Assembly: GCA_021373015.1 (NCBI GenBank)
Contig: JAJFTJ010000007.1
Span: 107,135 to 171,134, forward strand
Direction of reading: 5' to 3'
Length of the DNA: 64,000 nt
Source of the DNA: Nitrospiraceae bacterium
Lineage (GTDB): Bacteria; Nitrospirota; Thermodesulfovibrionia; Thermodesulfovibrionales; UBA1546
Positions 37,168 to 47,375 of this stretch are shown piece after piece. The position numbers were made by a program, and so were the translations under genes. Position 1 is the stretch's first letter. Each line of letters opens with the position of its first letter. Under the pieces are notes generated by a model. The model was not told the origin of the DNA. It ran no database searches and saw only the letters and a list, made by a program, of their open reading frames with translations.

Positions 37168-38193
37168 ATGCGCGTGGCGATGTATTACAACAACAATGAT
37201 ATAAGAATTGAGGAGATGCCGGTTCCGAAGATCGGCTCCCGCGAACTGTTGGTGAAAGTCATGGCAAGCGGGATCTGCGGAAGCGATGTTATGGAATGGT
37301 ATCGCATAAAAAAAGCTCCAAAAGTTCTTGGACATGAGATTACAGGCGAGATTGTTGAAACAGGTCCAGAAGTTAAAAATTATAAGACAGGGGACAGAGT
37401 CTTTGTTTCTCATCATGTGCCGTGCAACACATGCAGATATTGTTTGAATGGTTATCATACTGCTTGCGAGACTCTGCACAAAACAAATTACGACCCGGGC
37501 GGCTTCGCAGAATATTTACGCGTTCCTGAGATAAATGTAAAGAGCGGTGTTTATATTCTTTCTGAAAATATTTCTTTTGAAGAAGGCACTTTTGCAGAGC
37601 CTCTGGCGTGCGTGATACGCGGACAGAGAGTCTCAAATATAAAACCCAAACAAAACATACTTGTAATTGGAAGCGGAATTTCAGGTTTGCTTCACATACA
37701 TCTTGCTCGAGTCTCAGGAGCTGGAAGAATCATAGCAACTGACATTAATAAATACAGACTTGATGCAGCGCTTAAATTCGGTGCAGATTCAGTTATTAAT
37801 GCAAACGATAATGTTCCTGAGCAGGTAAAAGAATTAAATCAAGGAAGGCCTGCTGACTGTGTGATAATATGCACTGGAGCAATGCCTGCAATCAAACAGG
37901 CAATGCAGAGTGTTGATAAGGGCGGCACGATTTTATTTTTCGCTGTTCCTAACCCCGGCAATGATGTAAACATCCCAATCACTGATTTCTGGCGGAATGA
38001 GATAAAAATAATGACCTCATACGGCGCAGGGCCTTCTGATCTTGAAGCTGCTGTTGAGATGATACATCAGAAAGAAATTCGTGTAAAAGATATGATCACC
38101 CACCGCCTGAATCTTTCTGAGACTGGATTGGGATTTAAGCTTGTTGCCGAGGGAAAAGAATCGATAAAGGTAATAATCGAACCATGGAGGTAA
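37168..38193 (+). CDS. Zinc-dependent medium-chain alcohol/polyol dehydrogenase
   Basis: A 341-residue MDR-family oxidoreductase. The catalytic zinc ligands sit in SGICGSD and GHEITGE. The structural zinc Cys cluster is PCNTCRYCLNGYHTAC near residues 91-106, and the NAD(P) site is VIGSGISGLLHIHLA. The substrate, an alcohol, sugar or polyol, is not predictable. A paralogue of exactly equal length is encoded at 60018. It is 65 bases downstream of the aldolase gene and may share its promoter. Confidence 0.85.
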   Translation: MRVAMYYNNNDIRIEEMPVPKIGSRELLVKVMASGICGSDVMEWYRIKKAPKVLGHEITGEIVETGPEVKNYKTGDRVFVSHHVPCNTCRYCLNGYHTACETLHKTNYDPGGFAEYLRVPEINVKSGVYILSENISFEEGTFAEPLACVIRGQRVSNIKPKQNILVIGSGISGLLHIHLARVSGAGRIIATDINKYRLDAALKFGADSVINANDNVPEQVKELNQGRPADCVIICTGAMPAIKQAMQSVDKGGTILFFAVPNPGNDVNIPITDFWRNEIKIMTSYGAGPSDLEAAVEMIHQKEIRVKDMITHRLNLSETGLGFKLVAEGKESIKVIIEPWR

Positions 38194-38314
38194 ATTGTAT
38201 AAATATGGCAGGCATCACTCAAAAATTTATTTAACTCGCTGGATATTAAATTATCTTAAATAAAGGTATCGAAAAATAAATTTTCTCGTAACATCTGCTA
38301 TATTTATGCAAAGA

Positions 38315-39883
38315 TTATTTATTTCCTATCTCTATATCTGTTCCTTTGTCCATGTTGTGGATCGGATACAGATAATAGTTTTTAACCCAGGGCTGGCGTA
38401 CAGTAAAATCAGTTTTATGCCAGAAAAAAACCCATGGCGCATCATTAACTATCATCTGTTCAGCCTTTTCATAATATGCATATCTCTGCTTGGCTGTTTT
38501 TGAGTGCTGCCCTGCTTCGATCAATGCGTCGACTTTTGGATTTTTATATCTGGCGCGGTTTCCTGCAGAACCTATATTTGCTGAATGAAAAAGAGGATAG
38601 AGAAAATTCTCAGGGTCAAAATAATCTGCCCACCAGCCAAGCCAGAACATATCAGCCTCGCCTTTATTTATTGCTTCCTTGTATGCGCTCCATTCAAGCT
38701 GCTTAATTTTCGCTTTTATCCCGACTTCCTTAAGATATGATTGTATGACCTCTGCCATATCAACTACTTCAGCATCTGGTGTGATATAGAAGCTGACTTC
38801 AATCCCTTCAGGATATCCTATGCTTCTTAATAATTTCTGAGCCTTTGAAGGATTGTATTCGTAACCTGTTGGAGTCTTCCATTTTCTCATTACCTCGGGC
38901 ACTGGGCCAGCGGCAAGTCTGCCGCGTTTTTCAAAAACAGTATTAAGTATTCTATCTACATCTATCGCGTAGTTTATCGCTTTACGCACTATGAGATTAT
39001 CGAATGGTTTTTTTGAGCAATTAAGCCCAATATAATAAGTATTGAGGGCCTGCATTGAAGCAATCAGACCTTGCCATTTACTATCTTTCTTAAAGCGAGA
39101 AAATGCTGAAGCAGGGATATTGATGATATCAAGATTCCCTGTCTCGAATTCAGTAATTGCTGTCAGGTCTTCGGGAATTATTTTGTAAATTATTCCTTTT
39201 GTTTTTGATTTACTGCCGAAATAGTCTTTTCTGGCCTCTAAAACAAGCTCTTGACTTTGCTGCCAGTGCTTCAATATAAATGGTCCGGTGCCGACTGGGT
39301 TAGTCGAAAAATCAGCGCCCATTTTTTTTACGGCATCTTTATGAACAACATATGCTCCTGTCATTGCAAGAAGGGATAAGAAAGGAGAAAAGGGCTTTTC
39401 TAATTCTATCTCGAGCGTATAATCATCAATGACTTTTATCCCAGATACGGATTTTGTTTTTCCTGCTGAGAAATCACGGCTGCCTTTTATCTTATCCAAT
39501 ATCCATATGTTTGGCGATATGCTTTCGGGGCTTAATATCCGTTCGAAAGAATATTTAAAATCTCCTGCAGTAACTTCTTTGTCATCTGAAAACCTCACTC
39601 CTCTTTTTAGAAAAAATTTATATTTTCGTCCGTCTTCTGATATTGTCCATCTTGAAGCAATATCAGAAATTATTGAAAAATCTCTGTTGAGCCTTACAAG
39701 GCCGTTGAATAATTTGGAAGATACTATGCCGCCTGTAACATCAGTTATCATCGCTGGATCGAGCGTAGAAGGATTAGAACTCAATCTGTAATACGCATAA
39801 TTGTCCAGCCTGTTTTCAGAAGAACAAGACAGAAACATGAAAATTGCGATAAAAGAAGATATTAGTATTGTTGATTTTCTGAT
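38315..39883 (-). CDS. dppA: Peptide ABC transporter substrate-binding lipoprotein (DppA/OppA-like), apparent ATC start
   Basis: A periplasmic solute-binding protein (SBP_bac_5 family) with FSDDKEVTAGDFKYSFERIL and NPVGTGPFILKHW. The later YNPSKAQKLLRSIGYPEG is also typical. The first ATG (39838) gives MFLSC, with no signal sequence. The frame is open upstream to a TGA at 39887-39889 and encodes RKSTILISSFIAIFMFLSC, a textbook lipoprotein signal with LSC lipobox. The only codon there with a ribosome binding site is ATC 39881-39883, with GGAGG 7 bases upstream. I annotate 522 residues from ATC. It overlaps yacG by 22 bases. It could serve the orphan DppB/DppC at 11814-13530. Confidence 0.82.
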   Translation of the reverse strand: MRKSTILISSFIAIFMFLSCSSENRLDNYAYYRLSSNPSTLDPAMITDVTGGIVSSKLFNGLVRLNRDFSIISDIASRWTISEDGRKYKFFLKRGVRFSDDKEVTAGDFKYSFERILSPESISPNIWILDKIKGSRDFSAGKTKSVSGIKVIDDYTLEIELEKPFSPFLSLLAMTGAYVVHKDAVKKMGADFSTNPVGTGPFILKHWQQSQELVLEARKDYFGSKSKTKGIIYKIIPEDLTAITEFETGNLDIINIPASAFSRFKKDSKWQGLIASMQALNTYYIGLNCSKKPFDNLIVRKAINYAIDVDRILNTVFEKRGRLAAGPVPEVMRKWKTPTGYEYNPSKAQKLLRSIGYPEGIEVSFYITPDAEVVDMAEVIQSYLKEVGIKAKIKQLEWSAYKEAINKGEADMFWLGWWADYFDPENFLYPLFHSANIGSAGNRARYKNPKVDALIEAGQHSKTAKQRYAYYEKAEQMIVNDAPWVFFWHKTDFTVRQPWVKNYYLYPIHNMDKGTDIEIGNK

Positions 39884-40050
39884 ATCTCATCCTCCTCGCT
39901 GTTTCCATCAATGTTTTCATCAGGAATCTTATAATCTTCCAGAACCCACTTGCCAAGATCTATCATCTTGCATTTTTCGCAGCAGAAAGGCCTCCATGGA
40001 TTTTCTTCCCATGTTGTCTGGTTTTTGCATATAGGACAGATAATTTTCAT
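39862..40050 (-). CDS. yacG: YacG-type zinc-finger protein (DNA gyrase inhibitor family)
   Basis: A 62-residue protein with four zinc-binding Cys in CPIC (residues 5-8) and CCEKC (23-27), plus MIDLGKWV. These are the YacG hallmarks. E. coli YacG binds GyrB and inhibits gyrase. The tail is very acidic (EEDEISENQ). Its last 22 bases overlap the start of the dppA-like gene, so translation may be coupled. Confidence 0.9.
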   Translation of the reverse strand: MKIICPICKNQTTWEENPWRPFCCEKCKMIDLGKWVLEDYKIPDENIDGNSEEDEISENQQY

Positions 40051-40184
40051 GTTATTTCCTTCAGAGTCTATATTCTATTTAAAACAGCCGGATTTGCAAG
40101 AAGTTTTTATACTTTTAAAAATGTTAGATTTTCTGCTAAAATTAGCACTTGTGATTATACAAAATTAATACATGGAGGAAAATA

Positions 40185-41336
40185 ATGAATTATTTTCTTA
40201 CTGAAGACCAGATAATGATAAGGGATCTTGCAAGACAGATTGCGGAAGAGAAGGTTGTCCCTGTCAGAAGAGAACTTGACGAGAAAGAACAATTCCCATG
40301 GGAGATAATGAAGGTGCTTGCACAGTCGGACCTTTTTGGCTTATTTATACCAGAAGAGTACGGAGGTTTAGGCAAGGCCAGCCTTGAGCTTTGTATTGCA
40401 GTTGAAGAGCTTTCAAAGGCATGCGTCGGCGTATCTACAACCTATGCAGCAAATGCTCTGGGCACATATCCTATTCTCCTTTTCGGCACTGATAGCCAGA
40501 AAAAGAAATACCTTCCTGATATAGCCGCAGGAAAGAGGCTTGTTGCATTCGGCCTTACTGAGGCAAATGCAGGAAGCGATGCGGCAGGCATTCAGACGAC
40601 TGCAAAACTCGAAGGCGACCACTATATTTTGAACGGCACCAAACAGTGGATAACAAACGGCGGAGAGGCAGAGATATATACAGTAATTGCAATTACTGAC
40701 AAGTCAAAAGGGGCGCGAGGCGCATCTGCTTTTATAGTGGAGAAAGGCACCCCCGGCTTTACATTCGGCAAAAAAGAAGAAAAGATGGGGATACGTGCAT
40801 CTGCAACATGCGAGCTTGTATTCGAAAACTGCAGGATTCCAAAAGAAAACCTTCTTTCCAAAGAAGGGATGGGATTCATAGTTGCGATGAAGACTCTGGA
40901 CAGTTCAAGGGTTGGAGTAGGCGCTCAGGGGCTTGGAGTTGCTCAGGGCGCACTGGATGAAGCCATTAAATTTGCCAGACAGAGAATTCAGTTCGGCAAG
41001 CCTATAATAACTTTTCAAGCAGTCCAGCACATGCTTGCTGATATGGCAACTGAGATAGAGGCAGCAAGATCTCTTATCTATTCAGTTGCAAGATATATTG
41101 ACAGCGGAGCAAAAGATTATACAAAGGTATCTGCCATGGCAAAAGTCTTTGCGACTGATGTAGGAATGAAAGTCACAACGAATGCTGTTCAGGTAATGGG
41201 CGGTTCAGGATATATGAAAGAATATCCAGTTGAAAAAATGATGAGAGACGCAAAGATACTCCAGATATACGAAGGCACAAACCAGATACAGAGGAATGTA
41301 ATAGGGCAGGAGCTTGTAAAAAAACAGCGGGAGTAG
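40185..41336 (+). CDS. Acyl-CoA dehydrogenase
   Basis: An FAD-dependent acyl-CoA dehydrogenase of 383 residues. It has FGLTEANAGSDAAG, the FAD region (QWITNGGEAEIY) and the C-terminal YEGTNQIQRNVIG, where the Glu is the likely catalytic base. It carries out the first step of fatty or branched-chain acyl-CoA oxidation; chain preference is unknown. ATGGAGG provides the ribosome binding site. No ETF or thiolase genes flank it. Confidence 0.93.
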   Translation: MNYFLTEDQIMIRDLARQIAEEKVVPVRRELDEKEQFPWEIMKVLAQSDLFGLFIPEEYGGLGKASLELCIAVEELSKACVGVSTTYAANALGTYPILLFGTDSQKKKYLPDIAAGKRLVAFGLTEANAGSDAAGIQTTAKLEGDHYILNGTKQWITNGGEAEIYTVIAITDKSKGARGASAFIVEKGTPGFTFGKKEEKMGIRASATCELVFENCRIPKENLLSKEGMGFIVAMKTLDSSRVGVGAQGLGVAQGALDEAIKFARQRIQFGKPIITFQAVQHMLADMATEIEAARSLIYSVARYIDSGAKDYTKVSAMAKVFATDVGMKVTTNAVQVMGGSGYMKEYPVEKMMRDAKILQIYEGTNQIQRNVIGQELVKKQRE

Positions 41337-41340
41337 TAGT

Positions 41341-41787
41341 TTAAGCGTTCTTTGTGTTTAGCAAAATAGTTACAGGGCCGTCATTTATTATATGAACCTG
41401 CATATATTCGCCAAAAGCGCCTGAAACAACTTTTATCCCAGTTTGTCTGAGTTTTTCCATAAAGTTAAAATACATTTTTTTTGCTTTCAAAGGAGCTTCA
41501 GCGCTATCAAATGACGGACGATTGCCTTTTCTGCAGTCGGCGGCAAGTGTAAATTGAGAAACAACAAGAGCTTCACCCTTTATATCTTGGATGGAAAGAT
41601 TCATCTTTCCTTCTGAATCTTCAAATATTCTTAGATTTGCCGTCCGCTTCACTAGGAAATCAAGCTCAGAATCCGTGTCATTTTTTTCGATCGCAAGGAA
41701 AATAAGCATGCCTTTATCAATCCTGCTTATCGTCCTTCCGTCAACCTCAACGCTTGCTTTTGAGACTCTCTGTATCAGCGCTTTCAT
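41341..41787 (-). CDS. dtd: D-aminoacyl-tRNA deacylase
   Basis: Dtd hydrolyses D-aminoacyl- and mischarged Gly-tRNAs, a quality-control step. The 148-residue protein has SQFTLAAD and the NDGPVT motif that form the active site, and begins MKALIQRVSKASVEV. It lies 3 bases after the GH57 gene as the last member of a long minus-strand operon. Confidence 0.95.
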   Translation of the reverse strand: MKALIQRVSKASVEVDGRTISRIDKGMLIFLAIEKNDTDSELDFLVKRTANLRIFEDSEGKMNLSIQDIKGEALVVSQFTLAADCRKGNRPSFDSAEAPLKAKKMYFNFMEKLRQTGIKVVSGAFGEYMQVHIINDGPVTILLNTKNA

Positions 41788-41790
41788 GTT

Positions 41791-43968
41791 TTAATACCAC
41801 ATCATGGCTTCGAAATCAGGGGTAGGAACTGTCAGACTTATATATCCCCTCCAAGGGCATCTTTCTATTTCTTCGCCATTTTTCATTATCGAGATATATA
41901 AATTAATCTCATCATTTTCTTTTGCGTTTATGTCTTTAAATTTTACTGCTATTTCCATTATATCCTGCACTGCGATATCAAATATATCTTTTATCTCTGA
42001 CCATGAACCATCTTTTTTCTCCAAGAGTTTCCCTTTGAATTTCCCGCCTTTTTTTTCTATATTAATTCTGAAATAAGAAGGTTTGGTTATGTTTATGGAA
42101 AAAATAGTGTCTGATAAAATGTCATCAAATGAAGCCTTTGGATCCAATCTTAGAAAAAGATTTTCTTGATTAAATCCATAATAGATGTGTGATATGAAGC
42201 TTTCTGACTTGTGCATGCTTCCGCCTGATTTGCCGACAGCAATGCTTGCGCTCTGATACCATTCGTAGTAACTGTTCACTATTCCGTCTATCTGAGGCGT
42301 GATAAATCCCCTTATAGTAATCTCAGGGGAGATGGTCCTGTCTTCTCTGAGTATTGGGATAAAAAGGTTAGGCGGAATTTCCGTGCCGATAATGTTATAT
42401 ACCTGCATCAGATTTTTTCTGAATAGCTCATCGAATTCTTCCTGTGTTTCTGTTGAGTGATCATCTCCATACCACCAGTTCCAGTCGCTTCCTTCAGCAA
42501 CATAGATTGATTTCCATGCATCATCCAGTGATTTATCCTTGTTGAGTTCTGAGAATGTCACTAGATCGCTTCTGGTGTCATTGAGATAATCCCATGCAAG
42601 ATTATCTTCCTCATGACCAATCCAGATACCGAAGTTTGCATTTATCCATGAGCCTGGATGAAGTCTGTTAAGGGTTTCTCCTGTGCCAGATTCTTTGATA
42701 TGCTCTGATACTGTGACTGTCTTTAGTCTTTCTTCTTTTGAAAGACGCTCGTAAAGATATTTCAAGAAATCATAACCGTCATTTTTATAGTATTCCCATG
42801 CATTCTCACCATCAAGTATTATCGAGACAAGATTAGGTCTGTTCTTAGGCAGAGATGCCTGTATGTTCAGGAGCTTGTTTATAAGGTCATCAGCAGCATT
42901 TTTGCTGTTCCAGCCTGAATAAACAAATCCTATCAGGTCAGACAGTTTATGATCTCTGAATATGAGTGATACGTCAGAATATCTGTATGTTTTATATAGT
43001 ATTGAAGGATCGATTATATCTCCTGAAGAATTTCTCAGATTCTTCCCAAGAGAGTTTTCAAGAACAGCTTCGTCGGTAGCTGTCCATTTTATACCCTCAG
43101 AAGACAGCATTTTCAAAACATCCTCACTCACTGATCCTTCAGAAGGCCAGATGCCTTGAGGTCTGTATCCAAATGTTTTTTCAAAATAATCAAGAGCATC
43201 GCGTATCTGTCTTTTTGCATCCTCAGGATGAGAAAATCTTTTTTGCGGAAGTCTGACGCCAGGCATTGCTATCTTTGATGAGTCAGTATCAAAAATAAGC
43301 GGAAGAATTGGGTGATAAAAAGGCGTGGTGGATAATTCTATTTGTCCGTTTGCATTAAGTTTTTTATATTCGGGTATAATTTTTTTTAAAATATCGAGTT
43401 GTTTTTCAATAAGCAGATTTTTTTCTTCTTCTGTATATAAGCTGCCTTTTCTAGTAAGTTCTATAAGCAGCTGATCTTTTTCCCTGAACATCGGGTCTAC
43501 CCAGCTAAGGTTGAAGAGCACTTGCAGGTCGAGAAAATCTTCATTAGAAAAATATTTTATAGTCCTTGCAAGTTCACTTTTTGTAAATCTCAATCCTCTT
43601 TTCAATAGTAAGGCGTAATATCTCTGAAAGGGTTTTATCATATTATCCCAATTTGCAAGGAAGAAGTTTTCGAGTATGAACATTTTATCCTGATCAGTGA
43701 GATCAGATGCTTTTTTTAGAGTAAGATTAAGATAGTCATCAGCAGCATTATTTTCAGTATAGTCGGCAAGCTGAGCAAGCAGGGAAGGTACAAGATTGAA
43801 TGTTTGTTTGATGCTGGGATATGATTCGAGAATCTGAACCATGTCCAGATAATCTTTTGTTCCATGGAGTCTGACCCATGGAAGCCTGTAAACACCAGTA
43901 AAAGGATCTTTATAAAAAGGCTGGTGCATGTGCCAAAGAAAAGCAATATGCAGTGGACTATCTGTCAT
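41791..43968 (-). CDS. Glycoside hydrolase family 57 protein
   Basis: A 725-residue cytoplasmic alpha-glucan-acting enzyme. The GH57 barrel shows region 1 HMHQPFY (13-19), region 3 GIWPSEGSVS with the likely nucleophile Glu, and region 4 IILDGENAWEYY with the acid/base Asp. The C-terminal 150 residues form a beta-rich domain. Amylase, 4-alpha-glucanotransferase or amylopullulanase activity are all possible in this family. With glgC and pgi in the window it suggests glycogen turnover. It overlaps ftsB by 11 bases. Confidence 0.9.
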   Translation of the reverse strand: MTDSPLHIAFLWHMHQPFYKDPFTGVYRLPWVRLHGTKDYLDMVQILESYPSIKQTFNLVPSLLAQLADYTENNAADDYLNLTLKKASDLTDQDKMFILENFFLANWDNMIKPFQRYYALLLKRGLRFTKSELARTIKYFSNEDFLDLQVLFNLSWVDPMFREKDQLLIELTRKGSLYTEEEKNLLIEKQLDILKKIIPEYKKLNANGQIELSTTPFYHPILPLIFDTDSSKIAMPGVRLPQKRFSHPEDAKRQIRDALDYFEKTFGYRPQGIWPSEGSVSEDVLKMLSSEGIKWTATDEAVLENSLGKNLRNSSGDIIDPSILYKTYRYSDVSLIFRDHKLSDLIGFVYSGWNSKNAADDLINKLLNIQASLPKNRPNLVSIILDGENAWEYYKNDGYDFLKYLYERLSKEERLKTVTVSEHIKESGTGETLNRLHPGSWINANFGIWIGHEEDNLAWDYLNDTRSDLVTFSELNKDKSLDDAWKSIYVAEGSDWNWWYGDDHSTETQEEFDELFRKNLMQVYNIIGTEIPPNLFIPILREDRTISPEITIRGFITPQIDGIVNSYYEWYQSASIAVGKSGGSMHKSESFISHIYYGFNQENLFLRLDPKASFDDILSDTIFSINITKPSYFRINIEKKGGKFKGKLLEKKDGSWSEIKDIFDIAVQDIMEIAVKFKDINAKENDEINLYISIMKNGEEIERCPWRGYISLTVPTPDFEAMMWY

Positions 43969-44281
43969 ACTGGAAAATATACTCGTCAGGTCTGGCTAAT
44001 CCAAACTCCTCTCGTGCATGTTTTTCAAGATAAAATGGATTTTCTTTTAAAGCTACGATCTGTTTTTTCATCTGCCCAGTATCTTTGTGCAGAGCTGCAA
44101 TCTCGTTTTCAAGGGAAGATTTTTTATTAATCAGCTGTTTGTATCTGATAAATCCTGAATCTCCGAAGAGCAGATTTATCATGAGATATATAAAGCTTAA
44201 CAGGAAAATAATTGATGTTATGAGCCTCTTTTTCCTTATCTCAGAGACAACCTGTTTCCTTAATAAGTTATTAGAGTTCAT
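43958..44281 (-). CDS. ftsB: FtsB/DivIC-type septum formation initiator
   Basis: A 107-residue bitopic membrane protein. It has a basic cytoplasmic N-terminus, one membrane helix at about 20-40, then a coiled coil ([20 protein letters not shown], then more) and the family C-terminal [14 protein letters not shown]. FtsB-like proteins join FtsL and FtsQ in the divisome. The eno-ftsB order is widely conserved. It overlaps eno by 4 bases. Confidence 0.9.
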   Translation of the reverse strand: MNSNNLLRKQVVSEIRKKRLITSIIFLLSFIYLMINLLFGDSGFIRYKQLINKKSSLENEIAALHKDTGQMKKQIVALKENPFYLEKHAREEFGLARPDEYIFQYDR

Positions 44282-45555
44282 CCCTTAAGATTATAAAACG
44301 TTTCAAGTCCTTTGTATATAGCGCTGTCAGCAAGTTCTTCTTCTATTCTCAGCAGACGGTTATATTTTGATACTCTCTCGCTTCTTGCAAGGGAGCCTGT
44401 TTTTATAAATCCTGCATTAACGGCAACTGCAAGGTCAGCTATTGTAGTGTCCTCTGTCTCGCCTGATCTGTGAGAAATGATTGCTGTGTACCCGGCTCTC
44501 TTAGCCATCTCGATTGCATCCAAGGTTTCTGTAAGAGTTCCAATCTGATTAAGTTTTATGAGAATAGAATTTGCTATTCCCTCTTCAATTCCTTTTTCCA
44601 AAATTTTTGTATTTGTTACAAAAATATCATCTCCGACAAGCTGGACTTTTTTGCCAAGTCTCTCAGTCATCATTTTCCAGCCCTTCCAGTCATTCTCTGC
44701 AAGTCCGTCTTCGATGGAAAGAATTGGATATTTGTTAGTCCATTTTTCATAATAGGAAACAATCTCTTCTGAAGAGATGTTCTTGCCGTCAAATTTATAA
44801 TTATTTTTAGAATAAAGCTCTGATGCTGCAACATCAAGCGCAATATAGACATCTTTCCCTGGCTTGTATCCTGCTTTCTCGATTGCCTGCATAACAAGTT
44901 CTATGGCTGCTTCATTTCCATTAAGATCAGGTGCAAATCCTCCCTCGTCGCCTACTGCAGTATTAAGTCCTTTGGATTTTAGAATAGTCTTAAGGTTATG
45001 GAATATCTCGACTCCTGCTCTTAATGCAGACGCAAAACTTTCTAATCCAAGAGGCATTATCATAAATTCCTGAATATCAAGATTATTGTCAGCGTGTGCG
45101 CCGCCGTTCAGTATGTTCATCATTGGTATCGGAAGTTGTTTTACATTACATCCGCCGATGTATCTGTATAAAGGCATTCCTGCTTCGTCAGCAGATGCCT
45201 TGCAGACAGCAAGCGAGGCTCCTAGTATTGCATTTGCGCCGAGTCTGCTTTTATTTTCTGTTCCGTCGAGTTCTATGAGAAGATTGTCTATATAAGTCTG
45301 ATCATATGAGTCAAGTCCTCTTATTGCCGGTCCAATCTCTTTTACAATATTTGTTACTGCGTTTAAAACTCCTTTTCCAAAAAATCTTTTGCCGCCGTCT
45401 CTTAATTCAAGCGCTTCTCTTTGCCCTGTTGATGCGCCGGAAGGCACTGCTGCCCTGCCGATTGCCCCGCTGTCAAGATATACCTCAGCCTCTATTGTAG
45501 GATTTCCTCTTGAATCAATTATTTCACGCGCATGTACATCTGTAATCTGTCCCAT
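44278..45555 (-). CDS. eno: Enolase
   Basis: Enolase converts 2-phosphoglycerate to phosphoenolpyruvate. Motifs include the N-terminal [26 protein letters not shown] with the catalytic Glu, [11 protein letters not shown] and [17 protein letters not shown]. The 425-residue length is normal. AGGAGG precedes the start. It leads into ftsB. Confidence 0.97.
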   Translation of the reverse strand: MGQITDVHAREIIDSRGNPTIEAEVYLDSGAIGRAAVPSGASTGQREALELRDGGKRFFGKGVLNAVTNIVKEIGPAIRGLDSYDQTYIDNLLIELDGTENKSRLGANAILGASLAVCKASADEAGMPLYRYIGGCNVKQLPIPMMNILNGGAHADNNLDIQEFMIMPLGLESFASALRAGVEIFHNLKTILKSKGLNTAVGDEGGFAPDLNGNEAAIELVMQAIEKAGYKPGKDVYIALDVAASELYSKNNYKFDGKNISSEEIVSYYEKWTNKYPILSIEDGLAENDWKGWKMMTERLGKKVQLVGDDIFVTNTKILEKGIEEGIANSILIKLNQIGTLTETLDAIEMAKRAGYTAIISHRSGETEDTTIADLAVAVNAGFIKTGSLARSERVSKYNRLLRIEEELADSAIYKGLETFYNLKG

Positions 45556-45587
45556 AAAATGCCTCCTGTATGAAAATGGTATTTATA

Positions 45588-46988
45588 TTATAAATTTTTT
45601 AGTGACTTTTTGAGAACATGGATTGCCTCATTATGAGCATCTTCTGAGGCCTCCATTAAGCCTTCTGATAAGGTCGGGTGAGCGTGTATTGTATTTGCAA
45701 TATCTTTGATCTTAAGCCGTGTTTTTATTGCAATCGCTCCTTCATGGATAAGATCGGAAGCATGAGGTCCGATAATATGCATGCCAAGAATCCTGTCATC
45801 TTTTTTATCTCCAATCACTTTTATAAATCCTGATATTTCTCCAATTGCATGTGCCTTGCCAAGATTCCTGAATTGGAAATAACCTTTTATTATGTCTATG
45901 CCTTTTTCCAATGCCTGATGCTCTCTTAGGCCGACGGATCCAATTTCAGGAGATGTGAATATTGCTGCAGGAACAGCATCGTAGTCCATCAATGCTTTTT
46001 CTCCTGATGCATTCAGCGAAGCAACAATTCCCTGTTTTGATGCAATATGCGCCAGAAGCATTTTCCCGGTAACATCTCCTATGGCATATATTCCGGCGGC
46101 ATTTGTTTCCATTTTTTCATTTACTAATATCTCGCCTTTTTCTCCGATCTGAATTCCTGCGTTTTCCAGTCCCATAAAGTCGCTGTTAAAAGTCCTTCCT
46201 ATAGATACTATTATTTTTTCAGTTATGATTTCTTTCCCGTCAGATAAAATTGCACGTACGCCGTTGTCTATTTTTTCAATCTGTTCAACCTTGGCATTTG
46301 TAAGAAGCGTGATCTTTTTCTTTTTCAGTTCTCTTTCAAGCTGTTCAGATATTTCAATATCCTCAAGAACTACAGCCCTTGACATCATCTCCACCATTGT
46401 TACTTCGCTGCCTAGTTCTTTGTAGATACAGGCAAATTCACAGCCCATGACCCCTGCACCAATTATAAGAACACTTTTGGGAATTGATGTGAGATTTAAT
46501 GCATCTGTGCTTGAGAAAATCTTCTGGCCGTCGAATTTCAACAAAGGTATTTCGGCAGGTCTTGAGCCTGTAGCAATAATAGTTTTTTCTGTTTTTATAT
46601 TTTCAATAGAACCATCTTTGCTTTTTATCTGAATTTCTTGAGGAGAGATAAATGAGGCTTGTCCTTCTTTAAATGTGATTCCCCAGCTTTTAAACAATGT
46701 TCTGATGCCTTTGGCCTGAACAGATATTATATTGTTTTTTCTCTGATTAATTTTCTGAGCGTTTGCGAGAATTTCACCTTTTACTTCTATTCCGAACTCA
46801 TCCAGTCTTTTTGCTTTTGCAAATGCTTCTGAAGACGCTATAAGCGCCTTTGCCGGAATACAGCCACAATTAAGGCATGTGCCTCCAACCTCGTCCTTCT
46901 CTATTACAGTGACCTGCGCTCCTCTCTGTGCAGCTTTGATTGCTGCTACATAGCCTCCTGGTCCTGAACCAAGGACGATCTGTTTCAT
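45588..46988 (-). CDS. lpdA: Dihydrolipoyl dehydrogenase
   Basis: The 466-residue flavoprotein reoxidises dihydrolipoyl groups with NAD. It has the FAD site GSGPGGYVAAI, the redox disulfide in GGTCLNCGCIPAK, the NAD site IGAGVMGCEFA and the C-terminal HAHPTLSEG with the active-site His. The next gene upstream is gcvH, whose stop abuts its start. It therefore probably serves the glycine cleavage system as L protein, and possibly other lipoyl complexes. GcvT and GcvP are not in the window. Confidence 0.95.
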   Translation of the reverse strand: MKQIVLGSGPGGYVAAIKAAQRGAQVTVIEKDEVGGTCLNCGCIPAKALIASSEAFAKAKRLDEFGIEVKGEILANAQKINQRKNNIISVQAKGIRTLFKSWGITFKEGQASFISPQEIQIKSKDGSIENIKTEKTIIATGSRPAEIPLLKFDGQKIFSSTDALNLTSIPKSVLIIGAGVMGCEFACIYKELGSEVTMVEMMSRAVVLEDIEISEQLERELKKKKITLLTNAKVEQIEKIDNGVRAILSDGKEIITEKIIVSIGRTFNSDFMGLENAGIQIGEKGEILVNEKMETNAAGIYAIGDVTGKMLLAHIASKQGIVASLNASGEKALMDYDAVPAAIFTSPEIGSVGLREHQALEKGIDIIKGYFQFRNLGKAHAIGEISGFIKVIGDKKDDRILGMHIIGPHASDLIHEGAIAIKTRLKIKDIANTIHAHPTLSEGLMEASEDAHNEAIHVLKKSLKNL

Positions 46989-47375
46989 TTACTTTGATTC
47001 TTCTTCAATATGCTTTTCATATTCTGAGGCATCAAGCAGGTCTTCCAGCTCTGATTCGTCTTCCATCTCGATTACCGCTATCCAGCCTTTTCCATATGGC
47101 TCTTCATTCATTATTTCAGGTGACTCTGAAAGATCGTCATTTACTGCAACGATATTCCCGCTTACAGGACTTATAACAGAAGAAGTTGCTTTTGTTGATT
47201 CGATCTCTGCTAACTCAGTATTAATGTCAATTGTCGTGTCTGTTTCCGGAAGGTCGATATAAACAATATCTCCAAGAGCGTCCTGAGCATAATCAGTAAT
47301 TCCTATTGTTGCTTTTTTCCCCGATACTTTAACCCACGTGTGTTCTTTGTGATATTTGAGATCCTCTGGAGTCAT
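46989..47375 (-). CDS. gcvH: Glycine cleavage system H protein
   Basis: GcvH carries the lipoyl arm that shuttles the aminomethyl group between the P, T and L proteins. The lipoylated Lys lies in EIESTKATSSV (Lys 63 from this start). I choose ATG 47375 because AGGAGGAG stands 4 bases upstream and the family begins MxPEDLKYxKEHTWV. An ATG at 47390 lies before that ribosome binding site. lpdA follows at once. I saw no glycine riboswitch in the short leader. Confidence 0.94.
   Translation of the reverse strand: MTPEDLKYHKEHTWVKVSGKKATIGITDYAQDALGDIVYIDLPETDTTIDINTELAEIESTKATSSVISPVSGNIVAVNDDLSESPEIMNEEPYGKGWIAVIEMEDESELEDLLDASEYEKHIEEESK

Noticed and set aside
38226-38264. 9-base inverted repeat TTTATTTAA/TTAAATAAA as a terminator between convergent genes
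   Set aside because: The stem is only A/T with a 21-base loop; chance occurrence is likely in this AT-rich gap.
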